Source: Desulfuromonadaceae bacterium
GTDB lineage: Bacteria > Desulfobacterota > Desulfuromonadia > Geobacterales > Pseudopelobacteraceae
Reading direction: 5' to 3'
NCBI GenBank assembly: GCA_028687585.1
Contig: JAQTZV010000023.1
Location: 1 to 64,000, forward strand
DNA: 64,000 nt
The stretch's first letter is position 1. Each line of letters begins with the position of its first letter. The position numbers and the translations under genes are program-made. The notes beneath the pieces are model-generated. The model worked only from the letters and a program-made list of their open reading frames with translations, was not told the origin of the DNA and ran no database searches. Positions 33,402 through 42,197 of this stretch are shown piece after piece.

Positions 33402-34526
33402 TCACTGAACTACACTCTGATAAATTGCCAGATATTTTTCTGCCATTGCCCGACTCGAATAGGTGTCAGCCACTCTTAGCCTTGCAGCTTTCATCCTCTC
33501 TTCAGCAACTTCTTGATTCTGTATGACGCTTGTAATAGCACGCTCAAGCTCATCCGGACAACCGGGATTAATCAGGAGTCCACATATCCCCTCCTGCAGC
33601 ACATCCGGAATCCCCCCCACCCTCGTGGCAATAATCGGCACGCCGGCCTGCATGGCTTCCAGCAGCACCATAGGCAACCCTTCGGTAAGGGACGGCATGG
33701 CAAACAGGCTGAAAAAGGGGAGATAGCGCTTGGCATCAGGAACGTAACCGGGCATCAGCACATTTTTTTCAATGCCGAGCTGATTGATAGCCACCTCATG
33801 ACTGCTGCGCAAGCCACCTTCACCCAGTATGACAAGGCGAATATCCGTCCCCTGTACAGACAGGGTCGCAACAACCTCCAGCAGCGCATCAAAGGCTTTT
33901 TCCGGTGAGAGTCTGCCGATGGCGCCAATGGTGAAACCGCCGCGGCAAAAGGCAATTATTTCCGGGTTGAGGTCAGCAGCATCGTTACGCACGGCGTCTG
34001 AATCAAGCGGGATGCCATTCGGCACAACTTCCAGAGCCAGATCACGCCTGTTCCGTAATCGTGGATGATTCTGCATGGCGGAACTTACCGTAATGACTCG
34101 GTCAACCCGGGAAAGGCTGAGTGAATCAAGCCACTCATATACCCGCATGCGGGTCATGCCACCGCTCCAGGTCCAGCCGTGCAGGGTGGAAACCATGGGG
34201 AAACGACGTACAGAGCGGGGTAGAAAGCCAAAGAGGATGTTACCCTTGTAGCCGTGGGAATGGAGGATATCCACCTGTTCGGCGCGGGCAAAACGTAAAA
34301 CGTCCAACGCCCCTATGAGATTCGGACCGGGACGCATACGGAATACGGCGACATTAAAACCTCTACGTTTGCACTCAGCCTCAAGCGGTTTTTCAGGGAT
34401 GCCTGGGTCACCGATACTTGCCAAGATTGGCATGTGGCCCAAAGCGGCCTGTTCACTAATCAGGTTCAGCAGCATGACCTCGGCACCATACAAGCCGCCG
34501 CTATCTATTATATGTAAAATTTTCAT
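33402..34526 (-). CDS. Family 4 glycosyltransferase
   Basis: 374 residues, GT-B fold: MKILHIIDSGGLYGAEVMLL, DILHSHGYKGNILFGFLPRS, IGAIGRLSPEKAFDALLEVV and MPSLTEGLPMVLLEAMQAGV with the donor-binding E-x7-E. Full length for GT4. Start ATG at 34526. It stands alone between two repeat-filled gaps, so it may have its own promoter, though none is evident. Likely adds a sugar in exopolysaccharide assembly. Confidence 0.92.
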   Translation of the reverse strand: MKILHIIDSGGLYGAEVMLLNLISEQAALGHMPILASIGDPGIPEKPLEAECKRRGFNVAVFRMRPGPNLIGALDVLRFARAEQVDILHSHGYKGNILFGFLPRSVRRFPMVSTLHGWTWSGGMTRMRVYEWLDSLSLSRVDRVITVSSAMQNHPRLRNRRDLALEVVPNGIPLDSDAVRNDAADLNPEIIAFCRGGFTIGAIGRLSPEKAFDALLEVVATLSVQGTDIRLVILGEGGLRSSHEVAINQLGIEKNVLMPGYVPDAKRYLPFFSLFAMPSLTEGLPMVLLEAMQAGVPIIATRVGGIPDVLQEGICGLLINPGCPDELERAITSVIQNQEVAEERMKAARLRVADTYSSRAMAEKYLAIYQSVVQ

Positions 34527-34559
34527 GGGGTAATTGAGTCCTAAAATAAAACCAAACGA

Positions 34560-34705
34560 TCAACCTTTTTTACAGGGATAAAGAAAGATGAAGGGGATAA
34601 AACCTTCAAGCATAAAGACTTTATGGTTTTAAACCAAAGTCCTGTAAAGATTATTTCTTTTGAAGTTGTCCGTTGTTATCCAGTGTTGTCCGGTTTGGTT
34701 TTTGC
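34560..34705. repeat. Family C element
   Basis: Left arm ttttttacagggataaagaa then agatgaaggggat, a type II loop (ttatggttttaaaccaaagt), and a right arm with altered units (gttgtccgttgttatccagt, gttgtccgg). A separate right-arm fragment lies at 34890-34917. Confidence 0.82.
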
Positions 34706-34707
34706 AC

Positions 34708-34853
34708 TTTGTCCCCCTTCCTTCATTTCAAGGAGGGGTTAGGGGTGGTTGCCTTTGATTCTCATCAATCTTAAGAATAAAAACAAAGTCAAAAGCCAAA
34801 ACCTGACCACCCCCAGCCCCTCCTTAAATACAGGAGGGGGGCTAAAAGCATAC
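34708..34853. repeat. Long inverted repeat (G/C-tract arms)
   Basis: Left arm: gtcccccttccttcatttca then aggaggggttaggggtggtt. Right arm: gaccacccccagcccctcct then taaatacaggaggggggc. The arms are complementary over about 35-40 bp around a loop near 50 bp, and each arm is also locally palindromic (cccctcct...aggagggg). It is unrelated in sequence to families A-D. Confidence 0.85.
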
Positions 34854-34922
34854 TTTTCATAGCTTGCAATTATATAACCGGAAACAGCTGCCTTTTATCA
34901 TTTTCATCCCTGTTAAATTTAC

Positions 34923-36065
34923 TCATCCTTTTCTCGGCGTCCAGATTACCTGTTTTTTGCCGAGGATAAATTTGCAGAAGGCGTGTGCGGCCGCTACATT
35001 CAGCAGCAAAAAGTACCGGCTGAAGGTTACCAGCCGCCCAGCTGCACCAATCTTTTCAAGATACGGAGCAAGCAGTGCCATGAGATAGCATGCACTTTGC
35101 AGGACAAAAAATGCGAGGTAGAGCTGACTGCTACAGAGCAGCAGGGCATTGGCAGATAAAGCCCCCGCCATGAAGATAAAACAGAGGTAGCGCAGGAGCT
35201 TGTGCGACCAGAGCTGCCAGGCAAACAGAGAGTTAATCCCGGGAATCAGCAGTTGACGCATATCAAAAAGCGCCCAGAGTGCCCGCAATGATACCCGTAC
35301 CCGCATGCGGTATTCATCACCCGAATCTTTAAGCGAGTGCTCCCACAGCAGCGCTTCAGGCTCGTACACAACCCGATAGCCCTGTTCGATAACCTTGAGC
35401 GGCTGGACAAAATCGGGCAACTGATCGGCATTGAGCGGACGATAGAGTGCTTTTCTCATGGCATCGATGCCGCCATCAACGCCGACAATTGAACCAAGGC
35501 GGGTTTCAATTGATCGAAGGGTGTTCTCATATTTCATGTAAGCGCTGCACCCCTCGCCAATAGGGGTACCATCCGGGTTGGCATAGATCATTTTGCCGCT
35601 GACATAGCCGACCTGCTGATCTGCAAAATTTGCGACCAACCGCCTGACAGCATCCGGCGCATACAGCGAATTGGCGTCAGAAAAAACGATGATTTCACCT
35701 TTCGCCTGCGGCACCGCCATGTTAAGCGCACTGGTCTTGCCGGCACGAGGTATCTGACGAATCAGGCGAACTCTCGGATCTTCAATGGCGTTTACTATCG
35801 CATCAGTGTTGTCGGCGGATTCATCGGATATGACGATGATTTCTATTTTTTCGTGAGGATAATCGAGAACAAGCTTGTTGCGAACCGTTGCCTCGATTGA
35901 CTCTTGTTCGTTATATGCGGCAATGAGAATTGAAACGGACGGCTCCGTATCTGCCGAATGTACCCGCCTGTTCAGAACGGCGCCGAGAATCAGCGCCAAC
36001 AACGGATAGCCGGCGTAAACGTAGAAGATGAAGAAGAGTGATACGTAGAAAATGAGTTCAATCAT
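34923..36065 (-). CDS. Membrane-bound family 2 glycosyltransferase
   Basis: 380 residues. An N-terminal membrane anchor (LIFYVSLFFIFYVYAGYPLL) is followed by the GT-A domain: SVSILIAAYNEQESIEATVR, IIVISDESADNTDAIV, IIVFSDANSLYAPDAV (DxN in the metal site), GVDGGIDAMRKALYRP and EHSLKDSGDEYRMRVRVSLR as the catalytic/acceptor region. Two to three further membrane segments lie near the C-terminus. It resembles processive or polyprenol-phosphate-type enzymes of XrtA loci. It stands alone with repeat-filled gaps on both sides. Confidence 0.88.
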   Translation of the reverse strand: MIELIFYVSLFFIFYVYAGYPLLALILGAVLNRRVHSADTEPSVSILIAAYNEQESIEATVRNKLVLDYPHEKIEIIVISDESADNTDAIVNAIEDPRVRLIRQIPRAGKTSALNMAVPQAKGEIIVFSDANSLYAPDAVRRLVANFADQQVGYVSGKMIYANPDGTPIGEGCSAYMKYENTLRSIETRLGSIVGVDGGIDAMRKALYRPLNADQLPDFVQPLKVIEQGYRVVYEPEALLWEHSLKDSGDEYRMRVRVSLRALWALFDMRQLLIPGINSLFAWQLWSHKLLRYLCFIFMAGALSANALLLCSSQLYLAFFVLQSACYLMALLAPYLEKIGAAGRLVTFSRYFLLLNVAAAHAFCKFILGKKQVIWTPRKG

Positions 36066-36134
36066 GGTCTCAAAAAAAGCTCCAGTATTTCAATCACTAG
36101 TCATAATTCAATTCTAAACCGCAAACCCAAAACC

Positions 36135-36306
36135 ATTATTTACAGGGATAAAAGGGATAAAGGGGATAAAAACAGTGAAGCCCTTAATGCAAAGTGATTG
36201 TTTACCTATAAAGTATTAACCAGGAAAAAGCAGTTATCCACCGTTTCTGGATTAATGTTATGTTTTAGGCGTTATCCGACGTTATCCCCTTTATCCCTGT
36301 TAAAAA
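36135..36306. repeat. Family C element
   Basis: Left arm tttacagggataaaagggat then aaaggggataaaa, a diverged loop of about 95 bp, and right arm ggcgttatccgacgttatcc then cctttatccctgtt. It fills most of the gap between EpsI and the glycosyltransferase. Confidence 0.85.
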
Positions 36307-36340
36307 AAAGAATTACGATGCGCTGCTGCAGTGCGATTCA

Positions 36341-36994
36341 CTACTTGCCGACATAGCGATAGAATTCCGGGTAAAAGGTATTGATAAAGTCAATCGTTCG
36401 TTTTTTCGCCAATTCTGGAGAATTACCCTCCATCCTGGTGCTCACCCGAACAAAGGCATTTTCTTCCCGGGGATTGTTGCGGAGGCGCTGCCAGAGCATT
36501 TGACTTTTCTGTCCGAACGTTCCTGATGAGGTTGTGTTGTTGACCTGAAACCAATAGATTATAAACTCTTTTTCGGATTGCTGTTCGGCTATCATGGTGG
36601 AATAGTTTATTTTGAGGTTGTCCGGACCCGGGAGTTGATATGTTCCCTTCCCCCGCTCTGTGATGCGCCACCCCTGCCCCGTGAAACAGACGAGCGGATC
36701 ATGGGCGGAACCAACCTTGGCGGCACTCCGGTAATAGCCGATATACAGGGATACGGTATCGTTGCCGTGTTTGTACGATTTAAAGAGGTAATCATCCAGC
36801 TTGAGCGCTTCTTCGATAGCTGCCCCCATAGATATATTAGGAGAGGCACTCCAGCCAGGCAGCGAGTCAAGGGCATTTCTTAACGGCGCTTTGGCCGTTT
36901 GCTGAAGCTTGCTAACAGAAAGGTTGACCATAAGTGCAGCCATAAGCAATAACGCTGACAGCAGCACAATTTTCAGAATACTTACTTTTCGCAT
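36341..36994 (-). CDS. epsI: EpsI family protein (exosortase-associated)
   Basis: 217 residues of the DUF3485/EpsI family. One N-terminal membrane segment (ILKIVLLSALLLMAALMVNL), then LDSLPGWSASPNI, VSLYIGYYRSAAKVGSAHDP, LVCFTGQGWRI and FIIYWFQVNN. In many loci this domain is fused to the exosortase; here it is a separate gene overlapping the exosortase gene by 13 bp. Thought to assist exosortase or polymer export; the mechanism is unknown. Confidence 0.93.
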   Translation of the reverse strand: MRKVSILKIVLLSALLLMAALMVNLSVSKLQQTAKAPLRNALDSLPGWSASPNISMGAAIEEALKLDDYLFKSYKHGNDTVSLYIGYYRSAAKVGSAHDPLVCFTGQGWRITERGKGTYQLPGPDNLKINYSTMIAEQQSEKEFIIYWFQVNNTTSSGTFGQKSQMLWQRLRNNPREENAFVRVSTRMEGNSPELAKKRTIDFINTFYPEFYRYVGK

Positions 36995-37833
36995 TTTGCC
37001 AATCCTTTCTGAAAAATAATAAAGAACACAAAACCGAGCGCAAAAACAAGCAATCCAAGAACGGTATGCGGCGTCCCCTCGGTAAGATTGAACTTGAAGT
37101 AGTTATAGGCAATAACCATGGTAAAAACCCTGAAGATATTGACGGCAATCGCTATCGGAACTCCGGCGGCAACCAGAATCAAACGCAGAAACGGCGAACG
37201 GAGCGTGAAATAGCCCAATATTGCTCCCAGTGTAAGCATGGTCATGATCGATCGTAGTCCGCTGCACGCCTGGACTACCTGAAAAGTCATATCGGAGAGA
37301 TGGATGACGTTGCCTTCCCGATAGATGATCACCCCCATCATCGAGGCCAGGGAAACAGTTATTTTGGTGACGATAAACTGTAACGGATTAGTCAATGCCG
37401 CGAATATCTGCTCCGGCACCGGTATCATAAAGAACAGAAATATAAGCGGAAAGGAACAGACCCGGAAGATTTTAAACCCGAATAAAAATATCACCACGCT
37501 CCAGATGAATAGGATCATAGATATTGGCGGCAGCGTGAGAATGGCGCCTAATTTCCCGAGCAGGAGGAGGAACAGTGCGAAAAGTGCCAGCGGCAGGCCG
37601 AACCAGGAACCTTCAACCGGCTGTGCGGCAAGCGTGCTGCGGTTCTGCCATAAAATATACGCTGACAGCGGCAGTATCAGAAAACCGTGTGAATAGTCGT
37701 CAGAACCGTTCCAGGCTTTTACCAGGCCGCTGAGAACCGGATAGTACACCGCAGCAAACGCTGCAATCATGAGTACCCAGACAAATATTCTGACTGGTTC
37801 TTCCATCCGGTTTTTGTTTACCTGCACACTCAT
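36982..37833 (-). CDS. Exosortase (8-TM transpeptidase-like)
   Basis: 283 residues with about eight membrane segments. The conserved triad is visible: Cys190 in VQACSGLRS, Arg235 in NIFRVF and His256 in EGTPHTVLG. Start chosen at the ATG at 37833, with GGAG six bases upstream inside the alternative four-codon-longer start at 37845. Exosortases cut and reattach PEP-CTERM proteins at the inner membrane. The subtype (XrtA or a relative) is not certain from sequence alone, though the neighbours are XrtA-type. EpsI is encoded directly downstream. No PEP-CTERM protein was seen in this window. Confidence 0.93.
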   Translation of the reverse strand: MSVQVNKNRMEEPVRIFVWVLMIAAFAAVYYPVLSGLVKAWNGSDDYSHGFLILPLSAYILWQNRSTLAAQPVEGSWFGLPLALFALFLLLLGKLGAILTLPPISMILFIWSVVIFLFGFKIFRVCSFPLIFLFFMIPVPEQIFAALTNPLQFIVTKITVSLASMMGVIIYREGNVIHLSDMTFQVVQACSGLRSIMTMLTLGAILGYFTLRSPFLRLILVAAGVPIAIAVNIFRVFTMVIAYNYFKFNLTEGTPHTVLGLLVFALGFVFFIIFQKGLAKCEK

Positions 37834-37944
37834 TTTATTCTCCATTCACAGTAAGCAAGCTATTCGGCAATTCTAAGCAATGTTGCATTGACATTACTCA
37901 AATTACATCTATTCTTCCACAAGCTACAATCATTCCATTTTCAA

Positions 37945-38030
37945 AAGCCTTAATCCCGGGAATCCTGAAGCTGAAAACCTTCTTTTGGCCTCGAGATTAT
38001 TCGGTTATTCTGGTTGTTAACGTCAAAGAC
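37945..38030. repeat. Family B element (single copy)
   Basis: Direct half aaagccttaatcccgggaat then cctgaagctgaaaac, followed by reverse half ggcctcgagattattcggtt then attctgg. Same arrangement as the arrays at 15719-16935, more diverged. It sits between the DUF3473 deacetylase and exosortase genes. A short related piece is at 39000-39033. Confidence 0.78.
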
Positions 38031-38064
38031 ACTTATTTGAGATTATTGCATTCACTTTTCCAGG

Positions 38065-38916
38065 TTATTGAACTGAGGCGTTAAGCACCTGAGACATGGT
38101 GCCAAACGGTACTTCCGAAAAAATTGTGCGCAACTTCTCTTCGGTCTTATCCAGATTCAGATAATGGCGGAAACGTGACTTGAGGCCGGCTTCCTTGATT
38201 CTTGGTTGATCCGGATCAATCTCCCACGGATGGAAATATAACACCGCCGGCTGCTGCTCGGTACAATTTATTCGCTTGATGCCCCAGGTAAGCAACCGGG
38301 CAGGCAAGAAGCGCAGATAGCCACCTCCGGCAATCGGCAGCCTGACTTCTTTGCTGCCGAAATGGAGCGGCAGCGTGGTCAGGGGAAACTCGGCCAACGG
38401 CCCGGCGGCGGTTTTCAGAGTATGGGGAAAGCGCTGTGCATCAGGAATACCGTAGGTGTCGTGCATAACAGGGAAGATGCTGGAATCATAGCTGAAACCT
38501 TCCTCAACCAGAATATCCAGCGCCCAGAGTGATCGGTTGGTAATGGAGTAGCTGGGGGCACGATATCCGTTAACCGCAACACCGCACTGATCTTCCAGCA
38601 GTTTTTTTGAGCGGCGGATATCGGCACGAAAACGCTCGGGGCCGATTGTATAGATCAATTCGTGACCATAGCCGTGGCAGGCAATCTCATGGCCACGTCG
38701 GTGGATCTCTTTCGTCAGGGCAGGTAAACGTTCCGCCACCCAGCCGAGTATAAAGAAGGTTGCAGTTATAGAGAAACTGTCGAGAATATCAAGGATCCGC
38801 CGGGTGTTGGTATCAACCCGCAGGGGATAGCTGTCCCACTGGTGTTGACGAATGATACCGGCAAAGGCGTTTACCTGGAAGTAATCTTCAACGTCTATGG
38901 TCAGGGCATTGAGCAT
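38065..38916 (-). CDS. XrtA-system polysaccharide deacetylase (DUF3473)
   Basis: 283 residues matching the TIGR03006 type. Seen: MLNALTIDVEDYFQVNAFAG, TATFFILGWVAERLPALTKE, HRRGHEIACHGYGHELIYTI with the metal His, GYRAPSYSITNRSLWALDIL and VLYFHPWEIDPDQPRIK. The catalytic D-x-E-D-Y-F at the start is as expected. Predicted to remove N-acetyl groups from the exopolysaccharide. It is a standard member of exosortase loci. It stands between Uma2 and the exosortase, with repeat-containing gaps on both sides. Confidence 0.93.
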   Translation of the reverse strand: MLNALTIDVEDYFQVNAFAGIIRQHQWDSYPLRVDTNTRRILDILDSFSITATFFILGWVAERLPALTKEIHRRGHEIACHGYGHELIYTIGPERFRADIRRSKKLLEDQCGVAVNGYRAPSYSITNRSLWALDILVEEGFSYDSSIFPVMHDTYGIPDAQRFPHTLKTAAGPLAEFPLTTLPLHFGSKEVRLPIAGGGYLRFLPARLLTWGIKRINCTEQQPAVLYFHPWEIDPDQPRIKEAGLKSRFRHYLNLDKTEEKLRTIFSEVPFGTMSQVLNASVQ

Positions 38917-39034
38917 GCTAATAATCCTTCTTCACTTTCAGGCCCGGCCGGTTGAATTGTAAACTCTGACTTTCTCTATCTCTTCACCACTTAAACCAGT
39001 AGCCTGGGTAATCCAGAGAAATCCTGAAGCCGAA

Positions 39035-39613
39035 TTACCGGAAAACCAGCACAAGGTCAATTTCAAGATCAGGAAAGATGCCGACAACAACCGTTTCCTC
39101 GCCACCGTACACATCAGGGCGCCCGTATCTATTGTCAGCTCCCCGCTTGAAAACGGTAACGGTATTTGCCAACGGGTCTGCAAGCCAGTACTCTTTTACC
39201 CCGGCATGTTCATAGCAAAAGAATTTTTCTTTATGATCCTTGCGAGAAGTAGATGGGGACAAGACTTCTACAATCAGGTCAGGCGCTCCAATGCAGCCGG
39301 CGTCGTCAAGCTTGTCAGGATCGCATATAATTGAAATATCAGGTTGTACAACCGTAGTGATATCTGAAATATTTTCATCTGCTTCAGGAAGGCGCACATC
39401 AAATGGGGCAGGATATACCTGGCACGGCTTATCGAGCAAATACGTGGCGAATTGACGGGTAAGCTCTGTTGTAATCTGCTGATGTCTACGGCTCGGTGCC
39501 GGTGACATATTGTACGCAACCCCATTGATCAACTCCCACCGTTCATCATCATGCCATTTCAGATAATCACCGTATGTATAAAGTTCATCCAATTTTTCAG
39601 CCAATGGTCCCAT
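39035..39613 (-). CDS. Uma2 family endonuclease-like protein (DUF820)
   Basis: 192 residues with the Uma2 layout: YTYGDYLKWHDDERWELING, the PD-(D/E)xK-type core VQPDISIICDPDKLD and GAPDLIVEVLSPSTSRKDH, then KEYWLADPLANTVTVF. The acidic residues and Lys of the fold are present. Family members are abundant in multicopy form and are of unknown role. It is out of place inside the polysaccharide locus and probably a later insertion. A ggaggacc ribosome-binding site precedes the ATG. Confidence 0.9.
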   Translation of the reverse strand: MGPLAEKLDELYTYGDYLKWHDDERWELINGVAYNMSPAPSRRHQQITTELTRQFATYLLDKPCQVYPAPFDVRLPEADENISDITTVVQPDISIICDPDKLDDAGCIGAPDLIVEVLSPSTSRKDHKEKFFCYEHAGVKEYWLADPLANTVTVFKRGADNRYGRPDVYGGEETVVVGIFPDLEIDLVLVFR

Positions 39614-39702
39614 AAAGGTCCTCCGGAAGAACTATAAAAGCTATCGAAAATTTATACTTCTGCATGATTGGCTTTAGAAGCATTATTGAAAGACACATAA
39701 CC

Positions 39703-41022
39703 TTAAAATGTTTTCTTTACTTCAACAACACCCTTATTGATCTCTGTAGCACCCGCAGCGTCCCTGAATCCATAGCGCTCTGTGGCATAGATATAGGTCA
39801 GTCCGAGTGTGAGCTCTTTATTGAACGCAAAACTAAGTCCACCGGAACCGACGAATCGATAGGGGTAGTCTGTAGTAGTTTGTTGACGTGCTGTCTGCCG
39901 GTTATATTTTTCCACGCTTGTCGCAAATGTAGCGGTGATGTTCTGCATGACTTCATACCGACCGGTTGCAGTAGCTGCACTCCTGCGGTGATCCATGGTG
40001 TCAATCTCCGTGTTGACGTATTCGGAATAGGACGCAGAGCATCCGACTGAGCCGCGCTGAAAGGCTTTATCCAGCCTGGCACTGTAGGTGGTTTCTTTGG
40101 TTGATACGGCCAAAGGGTCTTCCGTCGGCACCACTTTGGTTTCCACTGTTCCGACAACACCATTGAAATCATGGATGATAGAGGCGTTCCAGAAAAGGTA
40201 GCTGACATTGCCACCGCCGTCGAACTGCTGCCAACTGTTACCGAGCTGCATGGAGAGAAAGGATTTGTCTGCATATTCATACTTGAAGCTGCCGCTGAGA
40301 TCATGTTTATTGTACTGCGCGGGGTCTGATTCAAGGCGGGTAAACATATACCTGGTGGTAACGTTTAATTTGGCGGTGACGTCGTGTGACAGATCGGCAA
40401 AACCACGGTGTTCCTGTTTGTCTATGCCGCTGCTTCCCCGGTAGCTTGAGCCGGTACCGTCAGTTCCATTCACCCCGAAGTATCTGGTATCAGTGTAGCT
40501 GTAGCCGGTTTTGAGTGTGTTATCGCCCCGAAGACGCCAGAGCAGATAGGGTGAAATGACGGCAATATTCTGGTCGGTCTGATTGACAAAAAGGCTGGTT
40601 TCAGTGGCGGCATTGCGGGCTACATCGAGTGCTACCCGTTTATAGGTGTCGGAGAGATCGAGAAAAAAGAAATTATCGACCAGCGCGATTTTCCCTTTGA
40701 CTGAGCCATCATGGTTATACTCATCACCTTTACTGCCGCGTGCATAATTGCGGTATTCAAAGGTATAGGCGGCATCCCAGGCCCAGAGTGGTGACTGGTA
40801 GCGGTAGGTCGCTCCGGGCCTGATCCGGGTGATATAATCGCTACGCCTGCCGGTGGCCTCTTCGTAAATATTGTCAGTTACTTCTTCGCTGAGAGAGATA
40901 AACGGCTTGAACAGATAATCTGCCGCCGTTACTTGAACTGCCGACTGCCCGAGAAGCATTCCGTTGAACAGAAAAAAAAACACACCGCTGCGCACTGTCC
41001 TGGTTTTCATGTTAGCACTCAC
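39703..41022 (-). CDS. Exosortase-locus outer membrane beta-barrel protein (TIGR03016-like)
   Basis: 439 residues. A signal peptide (VFFFLFNGMLLGQSAVQVTA) is followed by alternating aromatic/polar beta-strands (YITRIRPGATYRYQSPLWAW, KLNVTTRYMFTRLESDPAQ) and a C-terminal strand ending in F (VVEVKKTF), a sign of outer-membrane barrels. GTG at 41022 overlaps the ATPase stop; an ATG at 41010 is an equally good start. In XrtA loci such proteins are thought to help export or modify the polymer at the outer membrane. Confidence 0.87.
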   Translation of the reverse strand: MSANMKTRTVRSGVFFFLFNGMLLGQSAVQVTAADYLFKPFISLSEEVTDNIYEEATGRRSDYITRIRPGATYRYQSPLWAWDAAYTFEYRNYARGSKGDEYNHDGSVKGKIALVDNFFFLDLSDTYKRVALDVARNAATETSLFVNQTDQNIAVISPYLLWRLRGDNTLKTGYSYTDTRYFGVNGTDGTGSSYRGSSGIDKQEHRGFADLSHDVTAKLNVTTRYMFTRLESDPAQYNKHDLSGSFKYEYADKSFLSMQLGNSWQQFDGGGNVSYLFWNASIIHDFNGVVGTVETKVVPTEDPLAVSTKETTYSARLDKAFQRGSVGCSASYSEYVNTEIDTMDHRRSAATATGRYEVMQNITATFATSVEKYNRQTARQQTTTDYPYRFVGSGGLSFAFNKELTLGLTYIYATERYGFRDAAGATEINKGVVEVKKTF

Positions 41023-42197
41023 TTTCTGTGGGTGGATCTGTCACTGCCAAAGACGGTAAAAACTGATTTGATGGTTTCTTGCAGTGTGCCCTTTTCGTTT
41101 CTGGTTACGCTGTTACAGAGCTCTTCCAGAATTTTGTGCAAATCACTGATATCGGTATTGGTTTTGGTGATGTGTGATGCGACTGCCGCCTGAAAAGAGG
41201 TAAGACGGTCATTCTGGCTGTTAATCGCATTTTGCAATGGTGTGGCGATTTCGTATTCGATTGACTTTATGAGTCGCATTATATCGGCCAGAATGCGCTG
41301 CAACTCCTTTTCAACGTCGGGATTATCCACGACAGACGAGAAACCATTGGCATTATGCGCATCTGTATCAGTACCTTCAAGCCAATGATAGTTTTCAAAA
41401 TCAAGGTCACCGATAACATCACTGACCATATCAACCGTCAGAATAGTCGTCTCTTCTGCAAAAGCCAAAAACATGAGAAAATCACAGATAATGTTGATCA
41501 GACGGGGGATGCCGCGGCTGTAACGGAAAATTGCGTCAAGCGACTCCGGCTCAAAATGCACCGCCGTGGCGTTTCCGGCAACCTCAAGGCGGTGGCCGAT
41601 ATATTGCTCGACCTCTTCACGGCTGAGCGCCTGCAGGTGACAGTTGATATTGATGCGCTGCCGCAACTGGCGCAGCTCCGGGGCGGCAAGAATGGTCCGC
41701 AGCTCCGGTTGACCGACGAGAATGATCTGCATCAGCTTGCTGCTGGAAGCTTCCAGATTGGAGAGCATTCGCACCTCTTCCAGCAGGTCCGAGGAGAGGT
41801 TCTGGGCTTCATCAATAATTAATATCGGCTGGTTGCCTGCGGCATACTGATCGATCAGAAATACATTCAGATCCCTGATCATGGTGATTTTGTCCTTGCC
41901 CTGGACATCAAGCCCGAAGTCATCGTTGATCATCGACAGCAACTGCTCTGATGTTACGCGGGTATTGAATATTTTGGAGAGGACAACATGCTCATAGCTC
42001 TTATCCAGAAGGTCGCGTATCAGGGTGGTTTTTCCGGAACCGACTTCTCCGGTAAGCAGGATAAAGCCCGAGCGTTCCCTGATGCCATAGTTCAGATAGG
42101 TCATGGCTTTTTTGTACGACCTGCTCAGGTAGATGAAGCGGGGGTCAGGAAGCAGGTCAAACGGCTTGCTGCTCAGGTTAAAAAAGGATTCATACAT
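41019..42197 (-). CDS. XrtA-associated AAA ATPase (TIGR03015-like)
   Basis: 392 residues from the ATG at 42197 (MYESFFNLSSKPFDLLPDPR), the standard start of this family; a longer frame to 42269 lies inside the kinase gene. Walker A is LTGEVGSGKTTLIRDL, Walker B is PILIIDEAQNLSSDLLEEVR, and the sensor/arginine region is IPRLINIICDFLMFLAF. It overlaps the kinase gene by 8 bp. ExeA-like ATPase, presumably powering assembly or export steps at the inner membrane face. It has an extra C-terminal helix-rich tail. Confidence 0.93.
   Translation of the reverse strand: MYESFFNLSSKPFDLLPDPRFIYLSRSYKKAMTYLNYGIRERSGFILLTGEVGSGKTTLIRDLLDKSYEHVVLSKIFNTRVTSEQLLSMINDDFGLDVQGKDKITMIRDLNVFLIDQYAAGNQPILIIDEAQNLSSDLLEEVRMLSNLEASSSKLMQIILVGQPELRTILAAPELRQLRQRININCHLQALSREEVEQYIGHRLEVAGNATAVHFEPESLDAIFRYSRGIPRLINIICDFLMFLAFAEETTILTVDMVSDVIGDLDFENYHWLEGTDTDAHNANGFSSVVDNPDVEKELQRILADIMRLIKSIEYEIATPLQNAINSQNDRLTSFQAAVASHITKTNTDISDLHKILEELCNSVTRNEKGTLQETIKSVFTVFGSDRSTHRK

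Noticed and set aside
31471..34922. Cyclic di-GMP (GEMM) riboswitches, common in Geobacter relatives
   Set aside because: No conserved GEMM core was seen in these or the other intergenic gaps.
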